Source of the DNA: Akebia trifoliata
Taxonomy: Eukaryota; Streptophyta; Magnoliopsida; Ranunculales; Lardizabalaceae
NCBI GenBank assembly: GCA_017979445.1
Contig: CM030706.1
Coordinates: 9,410,967-9,474,966, forward strand
Direction: 5' to 3'
DNA: 64,000 nt
The position numbers and the translations under genes were made by a program. A model generated the notes under the pieces. The model had not been told where the DNA came from, ran no database searches, and saw only the letters and a program-made list of their open reading frames with translations. This document shows positions 10,736-22,035 of the stretch, in pieces (the first letter of the stretch is position 1; each line of letters begins with the position of its first letter).

Positions 10736-11945
10736 CATACAAAAAATAATGACATAGGAAGACAATTAAAAACCTTTGAATGGTGTCTTCTAATGAACAC
10801 TTGACATTTTCAGAATTTACTTCTGATTTGATCTAATGTAAAGAGGCATCTTTTGACATTGATTATAATACTTCTGATCTAATGTCAAAAGGTGCCTTCT
10901 GACATTAAAGAATTTATTTCTGATTTAATGTCAGAAGGTGCCTTCTGACATTGAAGAATTTATTTCTAATCTAATGTCAAGAGGCACCTTTTGACATTGA
11001 CTATAATACTTCTGATCTAATGTCAGAAGGTGCCTTCTAACATTAAAGAATTTACTTCTGATCTAATGTCAAGAGGCACCTTATGACATTGACTATAATA
11101 TTTCTGATCTAATGTTAAAAGGTGCTTTCTGACATTAAAGAATTTATTTCTGATTTAATGTCAAGAGGCACCTTTTGACATTAACTATAATACTTTTGAT
11201 CTAATGTCAGAAGGCACCTTATGACATTGACTATAATACTTCTGATCTAATGTCAAAAGGTGCCTTCTAACATTAAAGAATTTATTTCTGATTTAATATC
11301 AGAAGGTGCCTTCTGACATTGAAGAATTTACTTCTGATCTAATGTCAAGAGGCACCTTATAACATTGACTATAATACTTCTGATCTAATGTCAGAAGGCA
11401 CCTTATGACATTGACTATAATACTTCTGATCTAAAGTCAAAAGGTGCCTTCTGACATCTCCCAAAATAGTTCTGATTTAATGTCAAAAGACACCTTATGA
11501 CATTGAAGAATTTACTTCTGATCTAATGTCAAGAGGTATTTTATGACATTGACTATAATACTTCTAATCTAATATTAAAATGTGTCTTCTGACATCTCTC
11601 AAAATACTTCTGATCTAATGTCAAAAAGTGCCTTTTGACATTGCGTAAATTAGTTCTGATCTAATGTCAGAAGGCGTTTTCTGATATTGAATAATTTACT
11701 TCTGATCTAATGTCAAAAGGTACCTTCTGACATTGAAGAATTTACTTCTGATCTAATGGCAAGAGGCACCTTATGACATTGATTATAATACTTCTGATCT
11801 AATGTCTATATTACTTCTGTCAAAAGGTGCCTTCTGACATTAAATAATTTATTTCTGATTTAATGTCAAAAGGAGCCTTTTGACATTGACTAAAATACTT
11901 CTGATCTAATGTCAAATGACGCCTTATAAATTTTTTAAAATTAAT
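10736..11945. repeat. Large array of 46-bp palindromic units
   Basis: About 25 units of roughly 46 bp. Each unit contains an internal dyad of the type AATGTCAGAAGG...CCTTCTGACATT followed by a spacer (GAAGAATTTACTTCTGATCT or GACTATAATACTTCTGATCT). Every unit can fold as a hairpin, and the two spacer types alternate irregularly. The array begins just after text reading CACATACAAAAAATAATGACA, which resembles a CACTA terminus. The array could therefore be the subterminal region of a CACTA-like element, but a matching far end was not found. The same unit occurs at 22036-22440, and related ones at 17410-17560 and 50200-50815. Confidence 0.9.
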
Positions 11946-11948
11946 AAA

Positions 11949-11970
11949 ATATATATATATATATATATAT
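11949..11970. repeat. (AT)n microsatellite
   Basis: An uninterrupted AT run at the end of the palindromic array. Confidence 0.9.
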
Positions 11971-11971
11971 A

Positions 11972-12245
11972 CACATGACTTAATAATAACATAAAATAGT
12001 GTTATTTGACAATTGTTAGAACTTATTCATCTTATTAATTAATAAAGTTATTTTTATAAGTGAACTGACTCATCTTCTGTAATTGTTTGATGCAGATTTG
12101 TACTATGTGGATGCTCAACTTTAATTTTCATATATAACTATTGTTTATACTTCTACATGGGATCAAACATGAGTGGATTCATGCACATATAGTTATTTAT
12201 ATTTACTACAATATGCTTATATTACATTTCTTTTGTATGCTTGAC
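11972..12245 (+). repeat. 275-bp direct repeat, copy 1
   Basis: Matches 12487-12762 in direct orientation, from CATGACTTRATAA to CATTTCTTTTGTATG, with few differences. It includes a splice-acceptor-like TGTTTGATGCAG. Neither copy holds a convincing ORF. Confidence 0.85.
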
Positions 12246-12299
12246 TATAATACTTCTAATCAGTTGATGTATTATGTATATACCATTCTGGATTTTATT

Positions 12300-12380
12300 A
12301 TACATGTATTATGTTTATCAGGAAAATTTCATATGTCTATATTTAAGAGGAGATGTTGCTGAAATTTTTATAGAATCAGA
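12300..12380 (+). repeat. Dispersed AAAATTTCATATGTCT/GGAGATGTTGC motif
   Basis: The text AGGAAAATTTCATATGTC, then TTTAAGAGGAGATGTTGC(T/C)GAAATTT recurs at about 57410-57475 and 57585-57650 near the Harbinger 3' end. It looks like a conserved piece of a dispersed element I cannot name. Confidence 0.5.
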
Positions 12381-12486
12381 AGTATTTTATAGGATTATAG
12401 ATTTTATAAAATTCTATAATTATAAATTTATTATATATATAACAGATGATCTAATGTCGAAAGTCTCTTTCATACATTGACTAAAA

Positions 12487-12762
12487 TACATGACTTGATA
12501 AGTACATGAGATAGTGTTATTTGGCAATTGTTAGAACTCACTTATCTTATTAATTAATAAAGTTATTTTTGTAAGTGAACTGATTTATATTCTTTAATTG
12601 TTTGATGCAGATTTGTAATATGTAAATGCTCAACTTCAATTTTCATATATAACTATTATTTATACTTCTACGTGGGATCAAACATGAGTGGATTCATGCA
12701 CATATAGTTGTTTATCTTTGTTATAATGTGCTTATACTACATTTCTTTTGTATGTTTAGATC
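12487..12762 (+). repeat. 275-bp direct repeat, copy 2
   Basis: Partner of 11972-12245. The two copies flank about 240 bp containing one more palindromic unit remnant (CTAATGTCGAAAG) and the dispersed motif. Confidence 0.85.
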
Positions 12763-15164
12763 ATCAGAGATAGGTCTTAAGTGCTCTTGATAATATTTAT
12801 TAATTGATACTTTATAATGATTACTGCCTTTAATGAAGAAAAAAAATATGTAACTTTATTTTATATATGACAGTATTTTTGGGTATCTTTTGGAATGGAG
12901 AACATTCTTTGCATATACCTTTGAGGATTACAAGCATTGTCGTTTCTTTATGTGGCATATTTACTTATACGGTTTTAAATTGTACAAGGATTCAACCTGG
13001 TTTGAAAGATTATATTTTTAAAAACTCTAAACTAATGTATCATTAGTTTTATGTTAGGCATCATCTTTAAGTAACTTATCTTGAAGTTAATCCAAATAAA
13101 ATAAGAAGAAAGGAACTCATGTCTCTTTTTCAAATTTGACAATAAAAGTTTGCAGTTATCATATTTTTTGGCAAAAATATTGAAAAATCTTCCAAAGAAA
13201 TTTTGTAATTATTTTTTTCAATATTTATAGACTACTACAAAACATAGAAGGAAAGTTATGAGATTGAATGTTTAAAGTTATTCAAAATTTAAATATAGAC
13301 CAACTTTCCCTACTAACGAGTTGGACCTAGATTGTCCCACAAGTTCTTGAAAATTCTCAAATAGCCTATGGGCACACCCACATAAGTTGATGGAAAACAC
13401 AATTAATTTTTTGTAATAACTAATACCATCTTTAAACTCGTATTTCGTGGAAAATACATTATTTTTGTAACTAATTTTGCATGACATGTCATACTTTTGC
13501 CATTGAAAATCAACAATTCACTTATTTTTGTAAATAATTTTTCATGGCATGTCATACTTTTGCCACTGAAAATCAACAATTGATCCATCGGGTAAGCATT
13601 GAACAAAATGAAGATAACTAGTCTACTTCTCTTTATTATCCAATATATAATAAGACACGTGTAAATTTTCCAAGATAAAATGCATAATAATATATTGATT
13701 GGTCTGACCAGTCCTTTAAATGGACTTAACAAGGGACTATTTTGATCATCTATTACAAACATTAAAACAAGTATGTATAGATTAATATACATATAAAAAA
13801 TTGTTATAATAATAACTACAACAGTACCCATCATTCGCTTCACGTTGTATTGGTAATTTGGGTAATAGATTAGATGATCAAAGAATAACCTTTAAAATAC
13901 ACCTATATATCGCTGGTCTCCTTGGCTTTTGCCTTAGAAAATAAAATAAATGGTCATATTATTTGCATGTTTTGGAACTTACTATTACAATAAATAACGC
14001 GAATCATATAAATTGCATTAATGTTTGCATTTAAACTTGAAGTTATACAAAGTATTTCACTTGAAGCTACAAAAGATTTATATACCAAATAAAACATTCA
14101 TATTGATATTCACTTTTCAATATCAATATCAACTACTTAAATGATCAAAGAACACCATTTAGTCTTTTGATGGTTATTAATATAACAATTTTATCAATGT
14201 CTAATAGAAAATAATTAGTAATTAAAAAGATGATATTCCACAAAGGACTTGAATCTCAAACAACACAATTGAACATTGAATAACATACCTCAGATTTAAT
14301 AAATAGTTTTCATTTAATGTTAAAAGGTTCAAAATATGCATATCATTGACTAAATAATAACCATTCAGACAAGAACCTTCATATAAATTTCTAGGCAGGA
14401 GAGCATAACAATCCAATATTTCATTGATCAGATGGCTATAACCATTGGATATAATCAACCTCGTAAATGAACAACTCAATGCCATGCTGAAACCAACCCA
14501 ACAAATACTTACTAGGGACTATGACCACAAGCATCACAAACCAAAATTAACTATTATCGTAATATCTCTTGATGCAACCCAACAAATTCTCAAGGAAAGA
14601 AGTTCATAAAATGAAAAAAAAATCACAAGATTGCAACATATCATTCAATGAATAATTTATATCCGTGCAAGTAATAGACAACACAAAATGTGGGGATTAT
14701 TCGGACACAAGTACCTATTAAAAGAAGGTTACCATTCAATGAAAATCAAGTGAAATAACAAAATGCATTTCAACATCTCTATCAAAATTCTTCTCAATTT
14801 AGTATATAAATAAACCACGATTAACAGTACAATGACACTTGATTCTTCTCACCAAGAAGTTTCCATACATTTTCCTAAAAATATAGATACAGATGACGGG
14901 TCGACTGGATACAAATTTGCAAGAATCAATGTTCAGGGATAAAATATCCCAAAGAGACTAAAACATTTCTCGAAATGTACAAAATGGATCTTATATGAGA
15001 AATGATCATGTTTCTATTGTTCCTGAGATGTTTATATAAATCATTTTGATATAAAAAATTAATTTTTTTTAAAATGTATTTTTAGAAGGATATTTGTGAC
15101 ATTGCCTTTTTTTAGGCTTGGAGTTACATGTTTCTATTTTATAAAAAAATTAACAAATTTCAAT
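12763..15164. other. AT-rich spacer with one short tandem duplication
   Basis: No gene recognised. An approximately 85-bp unit is present twice at about 13450-13590 (TTTTTGTAA...TTTT(G)CATG(A/G)CATGTCATACTTTTGCCA, then AATCAACAATT). A CTACTACAAAACATAG text at 13230 resembles a CACTA end but has no partner. ORFs in this stretch show no family features. Confidence 0.5.
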
Positions 15165-15480
15165 TGCCTAAATCAATGTGTCAAAGATGTCAACTCAAGT
15201 CATTCACTCAGATTTACACAGATCTTTGAAAATACTTTTTTCCTGAGAATTTACAAAATAATCAATATGTCATTGATGTCAAGTCAAGTTATTCACTCAC
15301 TTAGATTTACACATCTTTTAAAAATTAATTTCTCAAAATTTTACAAAAGAATCAATGTGTCACAAATATCAAGTCAAGTCATTCAATCACTTAGATTTAC
15401 ACAGATCTTTTGTAAAAATGATTTTGTAAAACTAGACAAAAGAATCAATGTGTCACATATGTCAAGTCAAGTCATTATCT
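15165..15480. repeat. Minisatellite, about 90-bp unit, 3.5 copies
   Basis: The core AATCAATGTGTCA(C/A)A(A/T)AT followed by TCAAGTCAAGTCATTCA and CTTAGATTTACACA recurs near 15172, 15262, 15350 and 15443. The long ORF across it (15096-15512) repeats MSSQVI-type words only because the DNA is tandem. Confidence 0.85.
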
Positions 15481-15543
15481 CTTATTTTTTACATTTTTCA
15501 TGTATTGAATAAAATAAGGCTTTACAATAAACGTGTCTAAGAT

Positions 15544-15554
15544 TCTATAAATAG
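15544..15554 (+). promoter_or_regulatory. TATA-box-like element
   Basis: TCTATAAATAG lies 70-80 bp before the ATG at 15624. A short, A-rich leader with an AACACCTTC inverted word follows, as in a plant core promoter. Support is positional only. Confidence 0.35.
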
Positions 15555-15623
15555 GAAGGTGTTTTTACCCAAAAAATACAAACACCTTCGGAGTTATTTT
15601 TACAAAGGAATATAAGTTTTAAC

Positions 15624-16053
15624 ATGGCAAATATGCAATCGAATGAGGTTGATGAGCTCAAACTTGATTATTACGAGCCTCAGATGTACACAAAACTTAT
15701 CAAATCAACCGATAAAAATGAGAAGGCTAGGAAAAATGCGTTTTGGTAAGATTTACTCGATGATGGTAAGAAACTAAAGCGTATGATGAGAAGTCTGTGC
15801 ATATTTATTCTGAAAAAGGATAGGAGAGTATATGAGCAGGGACAACCCAGACAAATACAAAAGTGCCATTAATAGGATGTATGATGAAAATAGATGGATA
15901 TTTATCCGAAAAAGTAGACAACAAATTCTAGGATCTGATTATGCGGAACATCCAAATGTGAACTTTGATTTCATAGATGAAGTATTAGAGAGTAACAATA
16001 TTCGCTCTTTATATTATATGGAGAACGACATTAATCAATATAGTAGTCCCTAG
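15624..16053 (+). pseudogene. Small broken gene of unknown function
   Basis: Opens MANMQSNEVDELKLDYYEPQ and continues charged and hydrophilic until a TAA at about 15749. After further frame changes the reading resumes in the frame of 15832-16053, with NPDKYKSAINRMYDENRW and FDFIDEVLESNN. The two parts have the same charged composition and together would give about 140 residues. I recognise no family. A TATA-like box upstream suggests a former transcription unit, perhaps an accessory ORF of an element. Confidence 0.35.
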
Positions 16054-16647
16054 TATATTTGTAGGAGGATGTATGAGCGTGATATAAATATGGATGTTTT
16101 TACTATTTATCTGTTAAAGAATGGGATCAGAATATTTTTATTTTTATTAATAAAAATGGTTGAATACTTTTCAATTATTTTTTCACTAACACGACCCAAC
16201 TATTGAAATGGGAGATGAAGTTTATTAATATAACCCACTGCAACTGTTGTAATTACGTATTATTTTTTCTTGTTAATAAAGTGATAGTGACAATGCAAAC
16301 TTATAACTCAAATTTAAAATCAAGTTTATTTCATTATGGAAGGGACGTGACAATGTCATAATAATGAAAGAATGGAGAGAGGGACACAAATCATTCTTTA
16401 GATAATGTAATATAGTTTATAGAGATAAAAATCTATTCTAGTAACTCAAGAATTGTGTAAAACGAAAGGTGGTCGTATCATCATTTAAAAAAAAATTCTA
16501 TAAATTACCTTCTATAGAGGCATCTCATTGAATATTATTTAACTTTTTGGGAGGGTAAAACATCTACTTATATCATTCACAACCATTTTAAACAAAAATG
16601 AGTTGTCATTGCTCAATTACAATTTTAAAGGTTTGTTCCTAATAACA
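16054..16647. other. AT-rich spacer
   Basis: Downstream of the broken small gene and upstream (on the map) of the RNase H1-N pseudogene. Nothing recognised. Confidence 0.5.
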
Positions 16648-16926
16648 TCACATTACATAAAAACCTAACAATAAAACTGCTAATAAAATCATATTAATAC
16701 CAACCAAAACACAAGACATCCCATAAGCCTCGAACTTGTCATTTTTCTTTTGATTCAGACAAGCACCACGAACTTGATCATTAAGAAAGTGTTTCACATC
16801 ATCTTCTCAGGTTTTAAATGATTAATAACATGCTCCAGGATAACTATCGACATACCTATGACACTCTTCCCAAGTAGAGTATATCACAGGCTTACGTCCA
16901 ATGAATACGACATAGTATTTAGCCAT
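16648..16926 (-). pseudogene. RNase H1 N-terminal / viroplasmin-type domain protein, broken
   Basis: From the ATG at 16926 the frame reads MAKYYVVFIGRKPVIYSTW, then EECHRYVDSYPGACY, a stop, SFKT, a second stop, and EDDVKHF. This is the compact domain shared by eukaryotic RNase H1 N-termini and caulimovirus-type viroplasmin, which has the pattern YYVVxxGRxPGIYxSWxEC...GxxYxSFKTxEEA. The domain binds RNA/DNA hybrids in RNase H1. The C-terminal 25 residues are hydrophobic (ILLAVLLLGFYV), possibly a membrane anchor. Length is 92 codons. Both stops look like single-base changes (AAA to TAA, CGA to TGA). No RNase H catalytic part follows. Such stand-alone domains occur in plant genomes, often near TEs. 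Nothing else here suggests an integrated virus. Confidence 0.75.
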
Positions 16927-16929
16927 CCA

Positions 16930-17409
16930 AATATACCTATACAATAATGTTCAAAATTTAAGCCATCAAAATATACATAAACATAGTAATAAGCTCATAT
17001 TTGCAAAACGCCTACAAGTGATTCTTCATACTATAACAAAATGATGGACCATCATAATCCAATTGATTGTTTAAACATCTTTATAATTTTACAAAATAAA
17101 TCAAAATCATATACCTAAGTGATTATTTAGACATGTTCATAAACCAAAAAATATATAAATTTGTTTAAATATGTTCATTGACCAAAAAGAAATAGATGTT
17201 CAGCCATTTATAAATTCTTAAATATTTGATCCTATGAACAATTGAATACAATGAATAAATAAAATGTTAGAAAGATCTTGTTGACATTGAATTCATAAAA
17301 AATAACTAATTTTATCATAATGATTCATATAGACACCTCAAGTAAAATAAAAAGATCATTATTTCTCAAAAATATCTCTTTCTACATTTCATCCTATGGA
17401 CACTTGAAT
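16930..17409. other. AT-rich spacer
   Basis: No gene or structured repeat. Near 17395-17420 it carries CCTATGGACACTTGAATACAA text, also seen at 50408-50430 beside the related array. Confidence 0.5.
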
Positions 17410-17560
17410 ACAATTATTCTGATATAATGTCAGAAGGATCTTTTTAACATTATATCATAATGTCTTTTATACAATGTTAGAAGGATCCTTTTGACATTAT
17501 ATTAGAATGTCTTTTATACAATGTCAGAATGATCCTCTTGACACTATATCATAATGTAAT
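17410..17560. repeat. Palindromic repeat array, GGATCC subtype
   Basis: Three units of about 47 bp with the core ATGTCAGAAGGATC(C/T) followed by TTTTGACATTATAT and TCTTTTATACA spacers. The subtype matches the array at 50200-50815 better than that at 10736-11945. Confidence 0.8.
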
Positions 17561-17612
17561 ATGATTGTACAAAAATATTCATAACTATTTTTTGAGTAGA
17601 AGCCAACCTCAA

Positions 17613-20600
17613 TTATGAAGTAGGAGGGTACACACATCTCCTACGATTGTGGCCACGACGTCTACAATTTCTACATCGATAATATAAATGCTTCTCGGAC
17701 TGTCTTTTGAATCTATTTTTCTTTGGCCTACCTGGCTGAATTAGGACATCTGGAGGGGATACGATCACATCATCATATCTAACAATCAATTGACTTTCAT
17801 CAACCGTGGGATTGATGGAATCCTTGTATGTTTTTCGATATCGATCAACTGTGAATCAATCCTCTGAGAAATCATACGGTGACATTTTACCATGCTTGAT
17901 AGCAGAAATGGCATGAAGGCATAGGAGACCAAGCTAGTCATAATGACGACATGTGCAATTCAGCTTTCCCAGATCGACAACATATCTATTTTTAAGTACA
18001 CCAACCTCGTAAATATGCGTTCTAGTTTGACGAACATCCACATAATTTGATGGAATATCAAATCTCTTAATTTCACGCAGAGCAAAATGAGTCAACTGAT
18101 ATTTGAATATTTTTCATTCTTCAGACAGCTCAAAGAAATACTTAGACAACTTAATATGTGTTGCATGAACAAGAGTTGTAATCGGAAGTTCCCTTTCTAG
18201 CTTTAGAACCTTGTTCATACATTCAGATATGTTCATCATCATCATGCGATATTGTTTGGCAGGAAAGTAAGCTCTAGTCCATTTTTTCTGATCGATGACA
18301 CTTAACCATTTGTAATATTTGGGTTGAGTGTCCCGCAACTCAAGCATCTCACGTTCAAATGCTCGAATGCTATATATATTTCCCATCATCTAGATCTTCT
18401 GTTTGGCAATGTTGTCTTTGAATTCACGTACGAAGTTATCACATAAGTGTCTTAAACAAAACCTATGGATGACGTTGAAAAATATAAGAGGGACACTCTC
18501 CAGAATGCCTGGGTGACGATCAGATATCAATACGAACTGACTTTCTATTCCAATAACTCTATTTCCGAGGATTCGAAAAAATCATGACCAAGAATCGGTA
18601 TTTTCACTCTCAACAACCGCAAAGGCTATTGGGAAGACCTTGTTATTATCATCTAAGCCTGTTGTAACTAAGAGTTGGCCACGATATTTACATTTTAGGT
18701 GGGCTGCATCAATTGATATAATACCTCTTATATTATTTCTGTAACTTTTAATACAAGCACCAAAATTCTAAAAAAATCTCGCAAACCTATCTTCCTCTCT
18801 ACATACAAGTACAGTGACAGCATCAGGATCAACACGTATTAACTCTGCACAATATGATGGTAATATACGATATGACTCGTTCCATGAACCAACCAATTCC
18901 GATATAGCAAGCTCTTTTGCCCTCCACGCCTTACGATACAAAATTGTAGCACCAATGTGTTTTTGAATATACGTGATAATTTGGCCAAGTGTCATATTGG
19001 GATGTTCCTTCAAAGTCACCTTCACTTGAACTGCAATCCAACGACTACTAGCTTGCCTATGGTCACGACCACGTGTTGGTAATGCACACGTATGATTGGA
19101 GATTAACTTCTTTATTTTAAAAGTTGGAACCCCGCAGAGTTTAGTAGCATGAATGCACCAATGACAACTTTGGTTAACATACTTGGCTGAGATCGTTGTG
19201 TGACAAGTCCTTATGATTTCAATTTGAAAGTTTGACAACATCGCACACTCTTTTTCAAAGCTACTTGAAACAAATTTTTTGAACCATACGTATTTCCAAC
19301 TTTTAATTCCATCTTTCCTCTAGAACGATTTTTAAGAGAAAACTCAATAACTTCATCCTCAAAATATGGGCTATCGTATCCTTCATCAAAAGCTTTTTCC
19401 CACATATTGTCAGATTCAATACCATCAGATCTTTTATCAAAATCTAATCACATGTTTTCATTGCAACTAAACTCCTCTCTTGCGTCGGAACTACTACATG
19501 ACCTATTTTTCGAGACTTTCTTTTCGGATGAATTACGTGACTCAAAGAATTTACTTTTTTCTCTACGAGAGCAAACACCCTCACCCATATCAATATCCCC
19601 ACCATCAAACAGACAATTCATTGTAGAAGAAAAATTGTACCTAAACATAGACGTGCCAAATTTAGAAATATTTCTAAGATGATTAATTAAAGAAAATAAC
19701 ACGAGTAGACATACATAGGGGTTGAACATCCTGAAATATCGATGCATAGGTCTGGATTGGAGGGATCTGAATTTGGAACATTTTGATATGTGGGTGGATA
19801 AATTGAACTCCCAACTTTACTGTAGACATGACAATATGAATAAAAAATTCATGAAAAATTTATATATGATTTTATAAGTTTCGAATCACCCTAGCGTATG
19901 CCTAGTTTCATATACTAACCTAATAGGTCATGAATCTGGAACTCATTCAGTATCATTGCATCCCTTAGTTGGATTTGTTGAAATAGGATTATCTTCAACA
20001 TTCCTTTATAAATGAGATTGAAACAATAATTAGAGATGAATCGCATCGATATAACTTAGACTACAACAAGTTCTTAATTTAAAATAAAATTAAAGAAATA
20101 GCGAATCTAGTTACACATCTTTCTATTTTCAACAATTTCAAAGGGACCACAATCGACTCTAACATTTTTTTCCTTTTGCATGTGTAAAATCGTAAATCAT
20201 TCGTATCAATCACAAATAAAATAGAACAAATAAATTTTTTTCTATAATAGATACGAGTTCATGATATCTCATACCTATTTTCAAACATATTCTATGTATG
20301 CGTACAATTAGTATCATTTTTCATTTCAACAGAGTGTCGACATTTCGTGATGAAAATGTATATGGTTTGGGACTCTTCTGGTACTCTAAACAACATCTCT
20401 TTAACGTTTGCATCGTTTTATATATCTATCTCGACGAATGGAGGACTAATTCTATACAAGTATTTTAACTTCAAATTTATTTCATCTCGACTACATGCGG
20501 TGACTTCATACATCATGTCGGTAAATATTTTAAATGAAATATCACGTCCAACATACTTATTCTTGCATTTACCACTATACTTAAATCCGTCAAATGAGTT

Positions 20601-20651
20601 TACAATCTCTCCATCATAAAAGTATATTAACGAAATCTTCCTTTTATCCAT
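17613..20651 (-). pseudogene. Mutator-like (MULE/MuDR) transposase, degenerate
   Basis: Minus strand. The N-terminus (20651-20418, MDKRKISLIYFYDGEIVN) is the PB1-like domain found on plant MULE proteins. A Ser/Glu-rich linker follows (19747-19448). Then comes the MuDR DNA-binding region (19405-18770) with VGNTYGSKNLFQVALKK and CVNQSCHWCIHATKL-type Cys/His spacing, read across a frameshift near 19245. The DDE core contains IISIDAAHLKCKYRGQLL, FPIAFAVVESENTDSW and LISDRHPGI. A SWIM finger near 17935 reads CTCRHYD, stop, LGLLCLHA. The C-terminal zinc knuckle CRNCRRRGHNRRRC (CX2CX4HX4C) lies at about 17650. In-frame stops occur near 18770, 18582, 18392, 18114, 17936 and 17856, plus one at the end of the PB1 exon, so it cannot encode an active enzyme. 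Its PB1 exon is duplicated at 23951-24334. Confidence 0.9.
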
Positions 20652-20689
20652 TTATTAGATTCTCCCTGCATATGGTATTTTCATACTAA

Positions 20690-21782
20690 GGAGGTGTTTG
20701 TTTGCGCTATTTTTCAGTGCTTATTGCTGAAAAAAATTAAATTCAGCACTTTTGTCAAAATAGCGCGTTTGTTTACTCGTGCTTATTGCTGAAAATAAGT
20801 GAAAAAAATTCAGCACTATTTTGATGCTGAAAAAAAGTGCTGAAGCGGTAAGCACTTCGCTTTTTCAACACGGACAAGTATGCCCTTTGTTTTTTTGAGC
20901 ATGGACAACTATGCCCTTATTCTTAAAAGGATATTACCTCTTATATCCCATGGATAAGTATATAAACACCCCACAAATTAATAAACCCACACCATAGCTA
21001 AATTATTTTGTCTTATATGGGTTAAAATTTTTGGAATGAGTTGATTTTTGGTGAGGATGATCTCTACAATGAGGAGATCATTCTCACAAAAAATCAGCAC
21101 ATCTTGAAACTTTTAACCCTATCAAAACAAGTTCAAGAATCGTAAATTGTCCATTTTTTTTTTTGAAAACTATTTTTAACGAGTTAGAAGTTTCAAAATA
21201 AACTGATTTTTGGTGAGGATGATCTCTAGACCATATAAATTATCCTCACTAAAAATTTGGTCATTCCAAAAATTTTAATCCATATAAAACAAAACAAAAA
21301 ATGGCTATAGTGTGGGTTGCCCTTATTAATTCATACGGTGCTTTTATAATTACACATCCTTCATTTCCATCGAAAATTATTCATAAAAAATTAAGTTCTT
21401 TTTAAAGTTGATTTCAAATTTTGGTGACTTGTATGACATTATTATTTTTAATTTGAAATTTGTGGGCTTTTATAAATAGAAATTATTATTTATAAATTGA
21501 AGATTTGAGTATTATTTATTATTTAAAAATAAATTGTATTTTAATTTTATAAGAAATAATATATTTTATTGTGTTTGATAATAAATAAGCATTTAAAACA
21601 TGCAAACAATGTATAATATGATTGTAAGGGTAACAAAGACAATTTATCAGTTTCAGCAATGTGTAACAAACATGATTCAACATCTAAACAAACAACTTTT
21701 TTAGCACTTAAATTCAGCGCTTATAAGTTTCAGCGCTTAATGCTATTCAGCACTTATTTTTTTCAGTTTAACAAACAGCACC
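20690..21782. mobile_element. PIF/Harbinger-type non-autonomous element, 1.09 kb, TAA target duplication
   Basis: The termini GGAGGTGTTTGTTTGCG and (reverse of the right end) GGTGCTGTTTGTTAAAC are inverted repeats and are flanked by TAA on both sides (20687-20689, 21783-21785). The paralogous segment at 24360-24385 has the empty site with a single TAA (CATACTAAGAGTGAG), which proves the insertion and its borders. Next to the ends, several AGCACTTA/TAAGTGCT words occur in both orientations. It has no coding capacity and contains a nested hairpin element. Confidence 0.92.
20958..21333. mobile_element. Multi-hairpin MITE nested in the PIF-type element
   Basis: Outer arms (AATTAATAAACCCACACC at left, its near complement GGTGTGGG-like GTGTGGGTTGCCCTTATTAA at right) enclose two blocks. 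Each block is itself a palindrome built from TTTTTGGTGAGGATGATCTC and its complement. The same core occurs at 30392-30757 and 49199-49541, but the outermost ends differ here. Confidence 0.75.
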
Positions 21783-22035
21783 TAAGAATGAGATTATTTG
21801 TGACCAAATGAGAAATCTATAAAAATATATACAGAAAATGGTACACATTCTATTAAACATTTAAGACGCAATACATCAAACACATTAAATGCAACACGAT
21901 AATCAAACTCTAAGACACTAACAATTGTAGTTCTAACTCATGAGAAAATATCATCTTATAATCTAAAATTCTATTAAATTTCAATAAAATTAAATAATGA
22001 AAAAAATATCATTGCATTTCTTTAAACATTAAAAA
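21783..22035 (-). repeat. MULE 5' flank resumes, paralogous to 24361-24625
   Basis: After the PIF-type element the sequence continues collinear with 24361-24625 (ATTATTTGTGAC..., CTAACTCATGAGAAAA...). It ends abruptly at about 22035 where the palindromic array begins, while the paralogue continues into TACAACTCTAGAAAG. Confidence 0.85.

Noticed and set aside
10736..11945. Regular palindromic repeats resembling a CRISPR array
   Set aside because: Units are contiguous 46-bp tandem repeats with conserved spacers, in a plant nuclear genome without cas genes. They are a TE-associated satellite-like array.
15096..15512. 138-codon ORF with internal repeats as a repeat protein gene
   Set aside because: The protein repeats mirror a 90-bp DNA minisatellite; no start context, promoter or family similarity.
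16648..16926. Integrated caulimovirus
   Set aside because: Only the short domain shared with cellular RNase H1 is present; no movement protein, coat protein or reverse transcriptase of that family lies nearby.
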